From Bradyrhizobium oligotrophicum S58 (GTDB lineage: Bacteria > Pseudomonadota > Alphaproteobacteria > Rhizobiales > Xanthobacteraceae): DNA of 64,000 nucleotides. The translations under genes and the position numbers were made by a program. The notes below the pieces were generated by a model that made no database searches, was not told the origin of the DNA, and was given only the letters and a program-made list of their open reading frames with translations. Location of the stretch: NCBI RefSeq assembly GCF_000344805.1, contig NC_020453.1, forward strand, positions 4,559,001 through 4,623,000. The letters run 5' to 3'. This document shows, in pieces, positions 1 to 9,516 of the stretch. Position 1 is the stretch's first letter, and every line of letters begins with the position of its first letter.

Positions 1-1
1 T

Positions 2-1510
2 CTGGCCACCCTGCCCCTGCGCGGCACCAAGCCGATGCTGATGCAGCAGCCGCTGCGCGATCTCGACCAGCTGCGCGCCTTCATGTCGAGCATGGGACCG
101 ACCGCGTTCCTGGACATGCCATGGATTCCGATCTTCCTGATCGGCATGTTCCTGTTTCATCCGCTGATCGGCATCACCGCGGTCATCGGCACGGTGGGCA
201 TCATCTCGATGACGCTCGTGACCGATCGGCTGTCGCGCCAGGCGAGCAAATCCGCCAGCGACACCAGCGCCGCGCGCCAGGTTCTTGCCGATGCCACCCA
301 GCGCAACGCCGAGGTGATTCGCGCCCTCGGAATGTCCGATCGCTTCGCAGCGCGCTGGAATGCCGTCAACGAGCGTTATCTGAAGGACAATATCCGCGCC
401 AGCGACGTCTACGCCAATCTCGGCGCGGCCGCGAAGGTCCTGCGCTTCATCCTGCAGTCGGGCATGCTCGGCATCGGCGCGGCGCTCGTCGTCTCCGAGC
501 AGGCGTCGGGCGGCGTGATGATGGCGTCGTCGATCCTGATGGGGCGCGCGCTCGCGCCGATCGAGATCGCACTCGGCAGCTGGAAACAGCTGGTCGCCGC
601 GCGTCAGGGCATCGCGCGTCTGCGCGACATCTGCAAGGCGACCGCGAAGCCGGAAGCGCCTCCGGTCGCGTTGCCGCGGCCGTTCCGCGAGCTGACCGTG
701 CAGGAGCTGACGGTCGCAGCGCCGGGCACGGATCGGCCGATCGTTCAAAACGTGTCGTTCTCGATCAAGGCCGGCACCGGTCTCGCCCTGCTCGGCGCGA
801 GCGCCTCCGGCAAGACGTCGCTGTCGAAGGCGCTGGTCGGAATCTGGCCCGCGCTCAATGGCACGGTCCGCCTCGATGGTGCCGCGCTCGACCAGTGGCA
901 CAACGAGGATCTCGGACGCCATATCGGCTATCTGCCGCAGGACGTCGCGCTGTTCGACGGCAGCATCGCCGACAACATCTGCCGCTTCGACGAGAATGCG
1001 AGCTCGGATGCGATCCTCAAGGCGGCGCAGATCGCAGGCGTGCACGACATCATCCTGCGCCTGCCGGAGGGCTACGCGACGCGAATCGGCCAGGGCGGCA
1101 TGTCGCTGTCGGCCGGTCAGCGCCAGCGCGTCGGTCTTGCCCGCGCGGTATATGGCGATCCGTTCCTCATCGTGCTCGACGAGCCGAATGCGAATCTGGA
1201 CACCGACGGCGAGAATGCCCTGAGCCGCGCCATCCAGATCATGCGGCAGCAGAACCAGAGCATTGTGATCGTCATCTCACATCGTCCCAGCGCACTGAAT
1301 TCGCTCAACATGGCGCTGGTGCTCTACGAGGGGAAGGCGATCGCATTCGGTCCCTGCCAGGAGATCTTTGCCCGCGTCGCCGGCGCCAAGCCCCCTGCTG
1401 GACCGGCCGTCACGCACGCCGCCGCTGCCCCAAGGGTTGCTGGTCCCACAGCGCCTCCGAATCCGAACGCCCGAACGCTTCGTCGCGCCGCCCCAGCAGA
1501 AAGCGCTTGA
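2..1510 (+). CDS. Type I secretion ABC transporter/ATPase (PrtD-like), 5' end missing
   Basis: Inner-membrane exporter subunit that drives secretion of a C-terminal-signal substrate through an ABC-MFP-TolC channel. The reading frame is open from the first bases, so the start lies outside the window. The visible part begins in the membrane domain (PLRDLDQLRAF then PWIPIFLIGMFLFHPLIG, typical of PrtD/HlyB-like exporters). A full nucleotide-binding domain follows: Walker A GASASGKTS near nt 791-817, Q-loop YLPQD, signature LSAGQRQR near nt 1108, Walker B FLIVLDEP near nt 1165 and the H-loop SHR. Walker A is slightly unusual (Ala and Thr instead of the common Gly and Ser). About 40 Ala/Pro-rich residues are added at the C-terminus. 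The membrane fusion protein starts 3 bp after the stop codon, so the two are surely cotranscribed. Confidence 0.93.
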   Translation: MATLPLRGTKPMLMQQPLRDLDQLRAFMSSMGPTAFLDMPWIPIFLIGMFLFHPLIGITAVIGTVGIISMTLVTDRLSRQASKSASDTSAARQVLADATQRNAEVIRALGMSDRFAARWNAVNERYLKDNIRASDVYANLGAAAKVLRFILQSGMLGIGAALVVSEQASGGVMMASSILMGRALAPIEIALGSWKQLVAARQGIARLRDICKATAKPEAPPVALPRPFRELTVQELTVAAPGTDRPIVQNVSFSIKAGTGLALLGASASGKTSLSKALVGIWPALNGTVRLDGAALDQWHNEDLGRHIGYLPQDVALFDGSIADNICRFDENASSDAILKAAQIAGVHDIILRLPEGYATRIGQGGMSLSAGQRQRVGLARAVYGDPFLIVLDEPNANLDTDGENALSRAIQIMRQQNQSIVIVISHRPSALNSLNMALVLYEGKAIAFGPCQEIFARVAGAKPPAGPAVTHAAAAPRVAGPTAPPNPNARTLRRAAPAESA

Positions 1511-1513
1511 TCA

Positions 1514-3463
1514 ATGAAACACATCAATGACTTCAGGCCGTTCGATGACGAAGACTATGTGCGACCGAAGACTCGCGCCGTCGGTCCGCAGGGCGATGCC
1601 CTGATTCTCGAACTGCAGCGGTTGCAGGGCGCCTTCGACGACGGCTCGGACGAAGACCCGCGGCAGCGCCGCGGCGCGCGCGACGGCGGCAAGAAGCGCC
1701 GGCGTCCGCCGCCGTCGCAAGCCCGAGTTAAGCCGCGCAAGAAGAAAGGCAGCACGATGGGACGTGCTCTCGACGTGTCGTTGTCGCTGTTCGGTCTCGG
1801 TACCCCAGCGCCCAAGGCGCGCCGCGGCGAAGGCATCCGGGAGATGGACTGGCAACGCCCGGCGCCGATGCGCGGCTACGAGCCGGAGCTGTCGCCGCCA
1901 CCGCGGAACGTGCCTGCGCGCGTGCCGAGCAACAACGCGGCGCCCCTCCTGGATCTCAGGGATGCGCGACGCGAGGGCGATTTCGGCGGCAACGCGCCCC
2001 GCGCGATGGCACAGAACCTCCCTGCCCGCGTGATGCATGCGCCTGTCGTTCCGCAGACCCGGGTCGGCCGCCTGGTCGGCACCGCCGGCACCGCATTGAC
2101 CACGGGCATGACCTTCATCGCCGCGCAAGGGACCGCGGCAGATCTCGACGACGATTCGGACGAATCGCTCGTTCCGCGCGTCGGCCGCATGTTCGAGAAC
2201 GAACTGCGCCTGGGCCTGCGCGTCCTGCTCATCGCGGCAGTTTTCGGCGGCGGCTGGCTGACCCTGGTGCCGCTCGCCGGCGCTGTCGTCGTCCCCGGCA
2301 ATCTGGTCGTGCAATCCAACGTCAAGGCGATCCAGCACCCGACCGGCGGCATCGTCGCGGAAATCAAGGTCGACAATGGCAAGCGCGTGGCCGCCGGCGA
2401 TCTGCTGGTGCGGCTCGATGGGACACAGAGCCAGGCCCAGCTGCAGGCGATCACCAAGCAGCTGAACGAACAGCGCGCCAAGATCGCGCGGCTTTCAGCG
2501 GAGCGCGACGTCCTCGATCAGCCGGACTATCCGACAACACTGACGTCGCGGACCGACGACCCAAACGTGCGCGCGGTCATCGCCTCGGAGAACGCGCTGT
2601 TCAAGGCTCGTGCGATCACCCGCAAGAGCCAGAAGGAGCTCCTGCAAGGGCGTATCGTCCAGCTGAACAACGAGATCAGCGGCATGGAATCCCAGCTCGA
2701 TTCGAAGAACAAGCAGATCGATCTGATCAAGGGTGAGCTGGCGGGCGTTCAGGACCTCTACGACAAGCGCCTCGTTCCGTTGACGCGACTGACGACGCTG
2801 CAGCGGGAAGCGGCACGAATCGACGGCGAACGCGGCCAGTTGGTGTCGAGCGTTGCCGAAACCAAGTCCAAGATCAGCGAAGCAGAGTTGCAGACCGTCA
2901 AGATCGATCAGGACTTCCGCAGCGAGGTGGTCAAGGATCTCGGCGATGCGCAGGCCAAGGAAGGCGACCTGGTCGAGAAGAGTGTCGCCGCACGCGACCA
3001 GCTGGACCGAATCGAGATGCGCGCGCCGAACTCCGGCACCATCCACCAGCTCGCGGTTCACACCATCGGCGGCGTGATCAAGCCAGGCGAAACCATCATG
3101 GAGCTCGTTCCCGACTCGGACGAGCTGCAACTGGAAGCGCACGTGCAGCCGAAGGATATCGATCACATCCACACCGGCCAGGACGCGCTGGTCCATTTCA
3201 ACGCATTCAATCAGCACACCACGCCCAAGGTGAGCGGTCAGGTCTCGTTCGTGTCGCCCGATACCACCAACGATCAGCGCACGGGCTCGACCTTCTACAC
3301 GGTCAGGGTCACGTTGTCCGACGAGGAGCGGAAGCGGCTCGGCAGCGTCAATTTGATGCCCGGTATGCAGGCCGAGGTGTATGTCCAGACCGGCAGCCGC
3401 ACGATGCTCAGCTATCTGATGAAGCCCGTCCTCGATCAGTGGCGCCGCGCCTTCGTGGAGTAA
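1514..3463 (+). CDS. HlyD-family type I secretion membrane fusion protein with long N-terminal extension
   Basis: Periplasmic adaptor linking the ABC exporter to an outer-membrane TolC-type channel. One membrane segment lies at about residues 235-258 (LLIAAVFGGGWLTLVPLAGA). It is followed by a biotinyl-lipoyl half-motif (IQHPTGGIVAEIKVDNG), a long coiled coil (about 305-500), the second lipoyl half (RMRAPNSGTIHQLAVHT-like) and a beta-barrel. The end LMKPVLDQWRRAF is typical of PrtE/HlyD adaptors. At 649 residues it is about 200 longer than usual. The excess is a cytoplasmic Arg/Pro/Gly-rich N-terminus of about 230 residues with no family match that I recognise. The start was chosen because it follows the exporter stop by 3 bp; an internal ATG at 1757 would still leave an extension. 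Confidence 0.92.
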   Translation: MKHINDFRPFDDEDYVRPKTRAVGPQGDALILELQRLQGAFDDGSDEDPRQRRGARDGGKKRRRPPPSQARVKPRKKKGSTMGRALDVSLSLFGLGTPAPKARRGEGIREMDWQRPAPMRGYEPELSPPPRNVPARVPSNNAAPLLDLRDARREGDFGGNAPRAMAQNLPARVMHAPVVPQTRVGRLVGTAGTALTTGMTFIAAQGTAADLDDDSDESLVPRVGRMFENELRLGLRVLLIAAVFGGGWLTLVPLAGAVVVPGNLVVQSNVKAIQHPTGGIVAEIKVDNGKRVAAGDLLVRLDGTQSQAQLQAITKQLNEQRAKIARLSAERDVLDQPDYPTTLTSRTDDPNVRAVIASENALFKARAITRKSQKELLQGRIVQLNNEISGMESQLDSKNKQIDLIKGELAGVQDLYDKRLVPLTRLTTLQREAARIDGERGQLVSSVAETKSKISEAELQTVKIDQDFRSEVVKDLGDAQAKEGDLVEKSVAARDQLDRIEMRAPNSGTIHQLAVHTIGGVIKPGETIMELVPDSDELQLEAHVQPKDIDHIHTGQDALVHFNAFNQHTTPKVSGQVSFVSPDTTNDQRTGSTFYTVRVTLSDEERKRLGSVNLMPGMQAEVYVQTGSRTMLSYLMKPVLDQWRRAFVE

Positions 3464-3524
3464 CAAGACTGACAAGCCGCGGTCTGCGACCTCGCTCGCG
3501 GCGGACGCAGACTGCACCCGCCGC

Positions 3525-5669
3525 ATGAACGTTGCAAACCTTCCCCGCGCCTCCGATCCGACGATGGTGCCGACAGTCGCCACACCGCAAGCCGACGCCC
3601 AGCCGGACGTTCGGAGCAACGCGCCCGATCGCCCGAACAAGCCGCGGTTGCCGCCGCCATCGACCGTACCGACGCAGGCCGGGCCGCAGGGCCTTCGCTT
3701 CGACTTCAACGACGGCTGCCGGGTCATGCTGCCCGACAACGGTCAGGCTTGGCGCGTCCGGTTGAGCGATCTCGAAACTGCCAACGTCCTTTTCGACATC
3801 GAGCTGCGCTCAGGACACGTCAACAGCAGCAAGCGCTACTTCGTCCCGTTCAGGCTCGAGGTCTGGTCAGGGCAAGAGCTCCTGGTGCGCCACGACTACA
3901 ACGCCGGGGAACGCGACGTCCTGATCCAGTTTCCGGTCGGCACCATTGGCGACGCCATCGGCTGGTTGAGCTACGCGGTGAAATTCAAGGAACTGCATCA
4001 GTGCCGCCTCACCTGCGCGATCGGGGAGCCGCTCATCCCGCTGTTCCGCGACGCCTATCCGGATGTCACCTTCATCACGCACGAGATGATCCAGGCCGAG
4101 CGATATTACGCCACCTACTCGGTCGCCCTGTTCTTCAACGACGACGAGCTGGTCTATCAGCCCTGCGACTTCCGCCAGGTCGGCCTGCACCGCACCGCCG
4201 CGCAAATCCTGGGTGTCGATCCCGCGGAACGGCCGCCGCGCGTCATGCTCAGCGAGGACAGCCGTCCGATCGCCGAACCCTATGTCTGCATCGCCGTGCA
4301 GGCGACCACGCAATGCAAGCACTGGAACAATCCGGACGGCTGGCAGAACCTCGTCGGCTTTCTCAAGGCGACCGGCTATCGCGTCATCTGCATCGACCAG
4401 AAGGCGGAGCGCAGCCACGGAGATTTCCGGACGCAGATTCCCGACGAGGCCGAGGATCAGACCGGCGACCGGCCGCTGCCGGAGCGTGCCCGCTGGCTCA
4501 GACACGCCGCGTTCTTCGTCGGTCTTTCCTCCGGCCTGTCATGGCTCGCTTGGGCGGTCGGCATACCCGTCGTGCTGATCAGCGGCTTCACCGATCCGAC
4601 CAACGAGTTTGCGACGCCCTATCGCATCATCAACCATCATGCCTGCAACAGCTGCTGGAATGACGCGCGTCATCGCTTCGATCATGAGGATGCGCTCTGG
4701 TGCCCGCGGTGGAAGGGCACGCCGCGGCAGTTCGAATGCACACGCCTGATCACGGCCGAACAGGTCGAGGGAATGGTACGCAGGATCCCCGGTTTCGGGC
4801 AGGGATTGCGTCCGCAACCGCGGATGCCACTTTCGGCTGCTCCGACCACCCGGCAATCGGCGGCGGGTGGTCGCATGCCGGCGGGACATCCGCCGCAGGC
4901 CCCTGCTGGCGCTGACGATCCGATTGCGCTTGGTGCACTGCTGGCGCGCCCGCACGGCGACGTTACGCGCGGCGGCCTCGCGGTCGGTGTGACCGTAGCT
5001 GCCGGCCGATTGTTGGATCAGGCCGCCGCTCAGATTGCGGAAGGCGACCGGACGGTCACCGCGGGCGATCCGGCCAGCGCCTTGCAGAACTACAAGCAGA
5101 GCATCGACATCGTCAGGTACTTGACCCAGGCCGACCCCGGCAATGCCGGCTTCCAGCGCAATCTCTCGGTCGCCTTGAACCGGATCGGGGCGGTGCTGTT
5201 CGTTCAGAGAAATCTCGACGGCGCATGCGCCGCCTATTCCGCCAGTCTCGCCATCGTCCGTCGGCTGACGGCGGCCCATCCTACCAATCCCAGCTTCCAG
5301 CGCGATCTCGCATGGTGCCACGCTCTGCTCGCGGACGTGCTCGCGGCCCAGGGCCGCCATGCCGAAGCCTTCGAGCAGCGCCGCTCCAATGCGGCGGTCG
5401 TCACGCAACTCGCGAATGCCACTCCCAACGATTCGTCGCTGCAGCAATCCCTCGCGATGTCCTACCAGAGCCTGGGCGACGCGTTCGTTCCTCTCGGCAA
5501 CATCGATGGCGCAGTTGCCGTCTATCGGGTGGGCCTCGGCCTGATCAAGCGTGGGCTGGACGCGAACGGGCAGGATCCGACCTGGAATCAGCTCTACAAT
5601 TCGCTGTTGCAGAAGATCAGGAGTGCGCTCGTCGCACAGCGCCAGGTCCCGCCACCGCCTGAACAATAG
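3525..5669 (+). CDS. TibC/Aah-type protein O-heptosyltransferase fused to C-terminal TPRs
   Basis: Predicted cytoplasmic glycosyltransferase of the bacterial autotransporter heptosyltransferase (BAHT) family, which moves heptose from ADP-heptose to Ser residues of strand-loop-strand repeats in adhesins. Residues ~1-45 are Pro-rich. Then come the family N-terminal segment (GLRFDFNDGCRVMLPDN), FPVGTIGDAIGWLSYAVKF, a GT9-like nucleotide-sugar fold (LSSGLSWLAWAVGIPVVLIS) and the four-Cys iron finger at about C374, C377, C393 and C405 (HACNSCWND ... LWCP ... FECTR). After a Pro/Ala linker (~420-480) there are about four TPR-like helices pairs (~490-710), an addition I do not know from TibC itself. 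It lies 61 bp after the fusion protein gene and upstream of the two large secreted-protein candidates. The family call is firm; the acceptor is inferred from position only. Confidence 0.88.
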   Translation: MNVANLPRASDPTMVPTVATPQADAQPDVRSNAPDRPNKPRLPPPSTVPTQAGPQGLRFDFNDGCRVMLPDNGQAWRVRLSDLETANVLFDIELRSGHVNSSKRYFVPFRLEVWSGQELLVRHDYNAGERDVLIQFPVGTIGDAIGWLSYAVKFKELHQCRLTCAIGEPLIPLFRDAYPDVTFITHEMIQAERYYATYSVALFFNDDELVYQPCDFRQVGLHRTAAQILGVDPAERPPRVMLSEDSRPIAEPYVCIAVQATTQCKHWNNPDGWQNLVGFLKATGYRVICIDQKAERSHGDFRTQIPDEAEDQTGDRPLPERARWLRHAAFFVGLSSGLSWLAWAVGIPVVLISGFTDPTNEFATPYRIINHHACNSCWNDARHRFDHEDALWCPRWKGTPRQFECTRLITAEQVEGMVRRIPGFGQGLRPQPRMPLSAAPTTRQSAAGGRMPAGHPPQAPAGADDPIALGALLARPHGDVTRGGLAVGVTVAAGRLLDQAAAQIAEGDRTVTAGDPASALQNYKQSIDIVRYLTQADPGNAGFQRNLSVALNRIGAVLFVQRNLDGACAAYSASLAIVRRLTAAHPTNPSFQRDLAWCHALLADVLAAQGRHAEAFEQRRSNAAVVTQLANATPNDSSLQQSLAMSYQSLGDAFVPLGNIDGAVAVYRVGLGLIKRGLDANGQDPTWNQLYNSLLQKIRSALVAQRQVPPPPEQ

Positions 5670-6252
5670 TTCGGCGAGCTCAGCCGACACGCCCACGCAC
5701 GCCCTCAACTCCGCGCTCGCTGCCCCGAACCGGTGGTCGTTCGCACCAGTCTAGGTGCGATCGCGTTGAAGCGAACGTCGCAGGCCAGAAAATACCGCGC
5801 CCGAAGAGCCGCCTTTGGGGCCTGACAGCCCGAGACGAACCCTGCGGCCAATTTCCGGAGACCGTCCACTCACCGGCGAGATGCAGGCAGCATCTTGACG
5901 ACAACATGCAGTTCGCGTCAGATCGCCGCACCCCGCATTTGGCGCTTGCGACTGAAAATCAATCACTTGGCAGGCGATGGCGACGGATCTGTCACAGATC
6001 CGCGATGTCCAAACAACAACATATTTGCGGACTCCCCAACGCCTTTTTTGGCCCGATTGCTCCGAGCATATAGCGAAGGTGCGACAAAGTAGCGCGCGAC
6101 AGAACATCGCGCGACACAGCAGCGCACCGGCGTGAGGCGCGGTTCGAACGCGCGGCGCGTCCTGCGGCAGGGCCGATGCGGTTCCGCATCGTCTGGCCAG
6201 TTTCGGTACGAGGCCCTGCCGGGCGTCGGATGAACTTGGGGAGAGATGATCC
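5670..6252 (+). other. Non-coding gap before the first large secreted-protein gene
   Basis: No convincing gene is seen. The left half has no clear structure. The right half carries the element at 6013-6054 that recurs upstream of the paralogue, then about 180 bp of leader ending in the strong ribosome-binding sequence ACTTGGGGAGAGATGATCC just before the ATG; the paralogue has nearly the same sequence before its ATG. Confidence 0.6.
6013..6054 (+). promoter_or_regulatory. Duplicated upstream element, copy 1
   Basis: A 42-bp stretch with core ATATTTGCGGACTCC and CGCCTTTTTTGGCCC matches the stretch at 9898-9939 at 35 of 42 positions without gaps. Both copies lie 150-200 bp upstream of the start codons of the paralogous large genes, while the sequence between element and start is poorly conserved. 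It may be a shared operator, promoter or structured leader; the regulator is unknown. Confidence 0.6.
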
Positions 6253-9200
6253 ATGGCGAATAACACCTTCAACCCGACGGCCCTGGCCAACGGAACGTCG
6301 AACCTGCTGGTGCGTGCTTCCGCGCTCAACATGTCGACCGACCTCGTCCAGGCAGGCGTGGTGTTCAACGATGCTGTCCGCGCCTCGCTCGGCCTGTTCT
6401 CGCAAGCCGGCAGCGGCAACTCCAACCCGTTCCTCGGAAGCTACACGACCGATCTGCACGCCGTGCAGAACGATATCGCCGCGATGCTCGCCAATGCCGG
6501 ACAGGTCACCCTCGGCGGCCAGGCCTTCACGCTGAATGCGACCGACACCGCCGTTCTCACCAACGTGCAGGCGCAAATCTCGACCTTGATCACCGCCGCG
6601 GGGCAGACCACGAACGCCGCGACGATCACGGCCGCCGACCAGACGCTGCACGCGGTGCAGCAGGAGATCCTGCAGGAGATCAACGGCGACGCGCATCTCT
6701 CCGGCGCGCTCAACAAGGTCAACTTCCTCGCCAACACCGGCGGCCAGGATGTCGCCTTCCAGAATACGCCGGCCGGCGCCGACGATGCGGCGACGTTGGC
6801 TGCCGCGACGGCAGGCAACACCCTCAAGGACGTCGGCCTCGTCTTCAACAAGGTGGTCGATCTCGCCTCCGGCGGCATCAGCACTGCGAACCTGCAGGAG
6901 GTGACGACCGACCTCACCGCGATCTCGCAGGGCCTGACCAACATCCTGAACAACAAGACCCAGCTCGCGCAGATCGAGAATGGCGAAACGGCGAACGCGG
7001 CCGCGCTGACCACGATCCATCTGCAGACGGTGCTCGGACAGGTCAACCTCGAGCTCAACCAATATGCCAAGGCGGAAACGACTGGTAATCAAGCTGCCTT
7101 GCGCGGCACGGCCGACAATCTGCTCGACAGCATCGACATCATCCAGAACGACGCCAACCTGAACATGGCAGCCGGCGGCAACGGCATGCCCGGCCATGCC
7201 GGCGGCTTTGCAGAAGATCCCGGCGGATTGACCGGCACGGTCACCAAGTTCCAGGACAACCAGGCGCAGACCAATTTCTGGGCTGCGTTCCTGGCCGAGG
7301 CCAACACCATCAACGCAACGCTGCAGAAGATTTCGACGGGTGGCGCACAAGCCAGCGCGGCGCTGATCACACAGATCCAGAACTACCAGCAGTTCGGCGC
7401 CAATTTCGACGCCGCCCAGGGCAACGTCTTCCGCGGCCGCTTCGACAACGAGCTGCTCAGCGGCACGCTGGAAGCCGACTCCGCAGCCGCGGTGAAGGGC
7501 TTGCAGGGAATTCTGAATGGCGACACTGGTGCTGCGCTCGCAGCGGACAAAGCAGCGATCAACGCTGCCGGACAGGGCTTCGCCGCTGACGCCATGGACG
7601 TCTCCGGCAACAACATCGCGATCGGCGGCGCCACCTATGTCGGCACGGCCACCACGGTCTCGACGGCGACCTCCGTGCACGGCCTTGCGCACGGCACGAT
7701 CCCGGTCACCGCGACCCCGAACATCGCCAACGGCACCGGCGGCACGGCCGCGACGCCGCCGAGCAGCGGCGGTGGCGCCACGCCGGTCAACTTCAGTCCG
7801 ACCGCGCTCGCCAACGGCACCTCGAACCTGCTGACCCGTGCCACCGCGATCCAGCATTCGACGGACCTGGTGCAGGCCGGCGTCGTCTTCAACGATGCGG
7901 TTCGCGCCTCGCTCGGCCTCTTCAGCCTCGCCAACAGCGGCAACTCACCGGCCTTCCTCACGAGCTACCAGGCCGACATCACGGCGGTGCAGACCGACAT
8001 TGCGGCGATGCTGGCCAATCCGGGCCAGGTCACGCTCGGCGGACATACGTTCGCGCTGAACGCCACCGACACGGCGGTTCTCACCAATGTCGAGGGCCAA
8101 TTGGGCACGCTGCTGCAGGCCGCGGGCCAGTTCGCGAACGCCACCACGCAGGCCGCCGCCAGCCAGACCATTCATGCGCTCCAGCAGGAGATCCTTGGAG
8201 AGATCCACAACGACGCGCATCTGGCGAACGCGCTGAACAACGTGCCCTTCCTCGCCAACACCGGCGGCCAGGACGTTGCCTTCCAGACCTCCCCGGCTGG
8301 TGCTGACGATCCGGCCAGCCTTGCCGCGGCGACCGCTGGCGCTACCCTCAAGGATGTCGGCCTCGTCTTCAACAAGGCGGTCGAGATCGCATCGGGCGGC
8401 ATCAACACCGGCAACCTCGCCGAGGTCACCGCGGACTTCACCGCCGTGTCACATGGCCTCACGGCGATCCTCAACAACAAGACCCAGCTCGCGCAGATCG
8501 AGGCTGGCGAGACCGCCAATGCGGCGGCTCTCACCACGATCCACCTGCAGACCGTGCTTGGGCAGGTCAACCTGCAGCTAACCAAGTATGATCAGGCCTC
8601 CACCACCGGCAATCAGGCGGCACTGCGCGGCACGGCTGACAATCTGCTCGACAGCATCGACATCATTCAGAACGACGCTAACCTGAACACGGCGGCCGGC
8701 GGCAACGGCGCTGCTGGACATGCGGGCGGCTTCGCGGAGGATCCGGGCGGACTGACCGGCACCGTCACCAAGTTCCAGGACAATCAGGCACAGACCAACT
8801 TCTGGGCCGCATTCCTGGCCGAGGCCAACACCATCAACGCCACCCTGCAGAAGATTTCGACCGGCGGTGCGCAGGCGAGTGCGGCCCTGATCACGCAGAT
8901 CCAGAACTACCAGCAGTTCGGCGCCAATTTCGACGCCGCCCAGGGCGCCGTGTTCCAGGGCCGCTTCGACAACGAGCTGCTCAGTGGCACGCTCGAGGCC
9001 GATACGGCCGCGGCGGTGAAGGGCCTGCAGGGCATCCTCAACGGCGACACCGGCGCAGCACTCGCGGCGGACAAGGCGATGATCAATGCCGCCGGCCAGG
9101 GCTTTGCGGCGGATGCGATGGACGTCTCTGGCAACAACATCCCCGTCAATGGCGGCACCTATGTCGGGACCGCGACCACGGTCTCGGCGGCAACCTCCAT

Positions 9201-9516
9201 CAAGGGCACCGCGCACGGCACCATTCCTGTCACCGCAACTCCAAACTTGGCCAACGGCACCGGCGGCACTGCTGCGGCGGGGACGACCGCGGCTGGTGGC
9301 GCAGGTGCGGCGGCTGGCGGCGCGGGCGGTACGGCGGCCGGAGGCGCGACAGGCGGAGGCGCGACCGGCACGTCTTCGGGGACCACGGCGGCCAACAACG
9401 GCGCCGATCACAGCCACCATCACGATCACAGCAGCCACACGTCGAATACGGCACATAGCGCGATGGCCGGGCCGGACATGTCGCATCACCACGCGATGCA
9501 TCACATGTGGGGATAA
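6253..9516 (+). CDS. Large two-repeat candidate secreted protein with His-rich C-terminus
   Basis: Function unknown; no family recognised. The 1087 residues are two near-identical units of about 490 residues (roughly 4-495 and 515-1005), each starting FNPTALANGTSNLL and carrying GVVFNDAVRASLGLFS, RGTADNLLDSIDIIQND and GTVTKFQDNQAQTNFWAAF. A Gly/Ala/Thr-rich tail follows, then a His-rich end finishing PDMSHHHAMHHMWG, shared with the paralogue at 10092. The composition (Asn, Thr, Ala, Gly; almost no Cys), absence of an N-terminal signal peptide, and the upstream type I exporter suggest a C-terminally targeted type I substrate. No RTX nonapeptides are seen. The start has a strong ribosome-binding site (TTGGGGAGAGA) conserved with the paralogue. 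Surface adhesin or metal-binding roles are possible but not shown. Confidence 0.85.
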   Translation: MANNTFNPTALANGTSNLLVRASALNMSTDLVQAGVVFNDAVRASLGLFSQAGSGNSNPFLGSYTTDLHAVQNDIAAMLANAGQVTLGGQAFTLNATDTAVLTNVQAQISTLITAAGQTTNAATITAADQTLHAVQQEILQEINGDAHLSGALNKVNFLANTGGQDVAFQNTPAGADDAATLAAATAGNTLKDVGLVFNKVVDLASGGISTANLQEVTTDLTAISQGLTNILNNKTQLAQIENGETANAAALTTIHLQTVLGQVNLELNQYAKAETTGNQAALRGTADNLLDSIDIIQNDANLNMAAGGNGMPGHAGGFAEDPGGLTGTVTKFQDNQAQTNFWAAFLAEANTINATLQKISTGGAQASAALITQIQNYQQFGANFDAAQGNVFRGRFDNELLSGTLEADSAAAVKGLQGILNGDTGAALAADKAAINAAGQGFAADAMDVSGNNIAIGGATYVGTATTVSTATSVHGLAHGTIPVTATPNIANGTGGTAATPPSSGGGATPVNFSPTALANGTSNLLTRATAIQHSTDLVQAGVVFNDAVRASLGLFSLANSGNSPAFLTSYQADITAVQTDIAAMLANPGQVTLGGHTFALNATDTAVLTNVEGQLGTLLQAAGQFANATTQAAASQTIHALQQEILGEIHNDAHLANALNNVPFLANTGGQDVAFQTSPAGADDPASLAAATAGATLKDVGLVFNKAVEIASGGINTGNLAEVTADFTAVSHGLTAILNNKTQLAQIEAGETANAAALTTIHLQTVLGQVNLQLTKYDQASTTGNQAALRGTADNLLDSIDIIQNDANLNTAAGGNGAAGHAGGFAEDPGGLTGTVTKFQDNQAQTNFWAAFLAEANTINATLQKISTGGAQASAALITQIQNYQQFGANFDAAQGAVFQGRFDNELLSGTLEADTAAAVKGLQGILNGDTGAALAADKAMINAAGQGFAADAMDVSGNNIPVNGGTYVGTATTVSAATSIKGTAHGTIPVTATPNLANGTGGTAAAGTTAAGGAGAAAGGAGGTAAGGATGGGATGTSSGTTAANNGADHSHHHDHSSHTSNTAHSAMAGPDMSHHHAMHHMWG

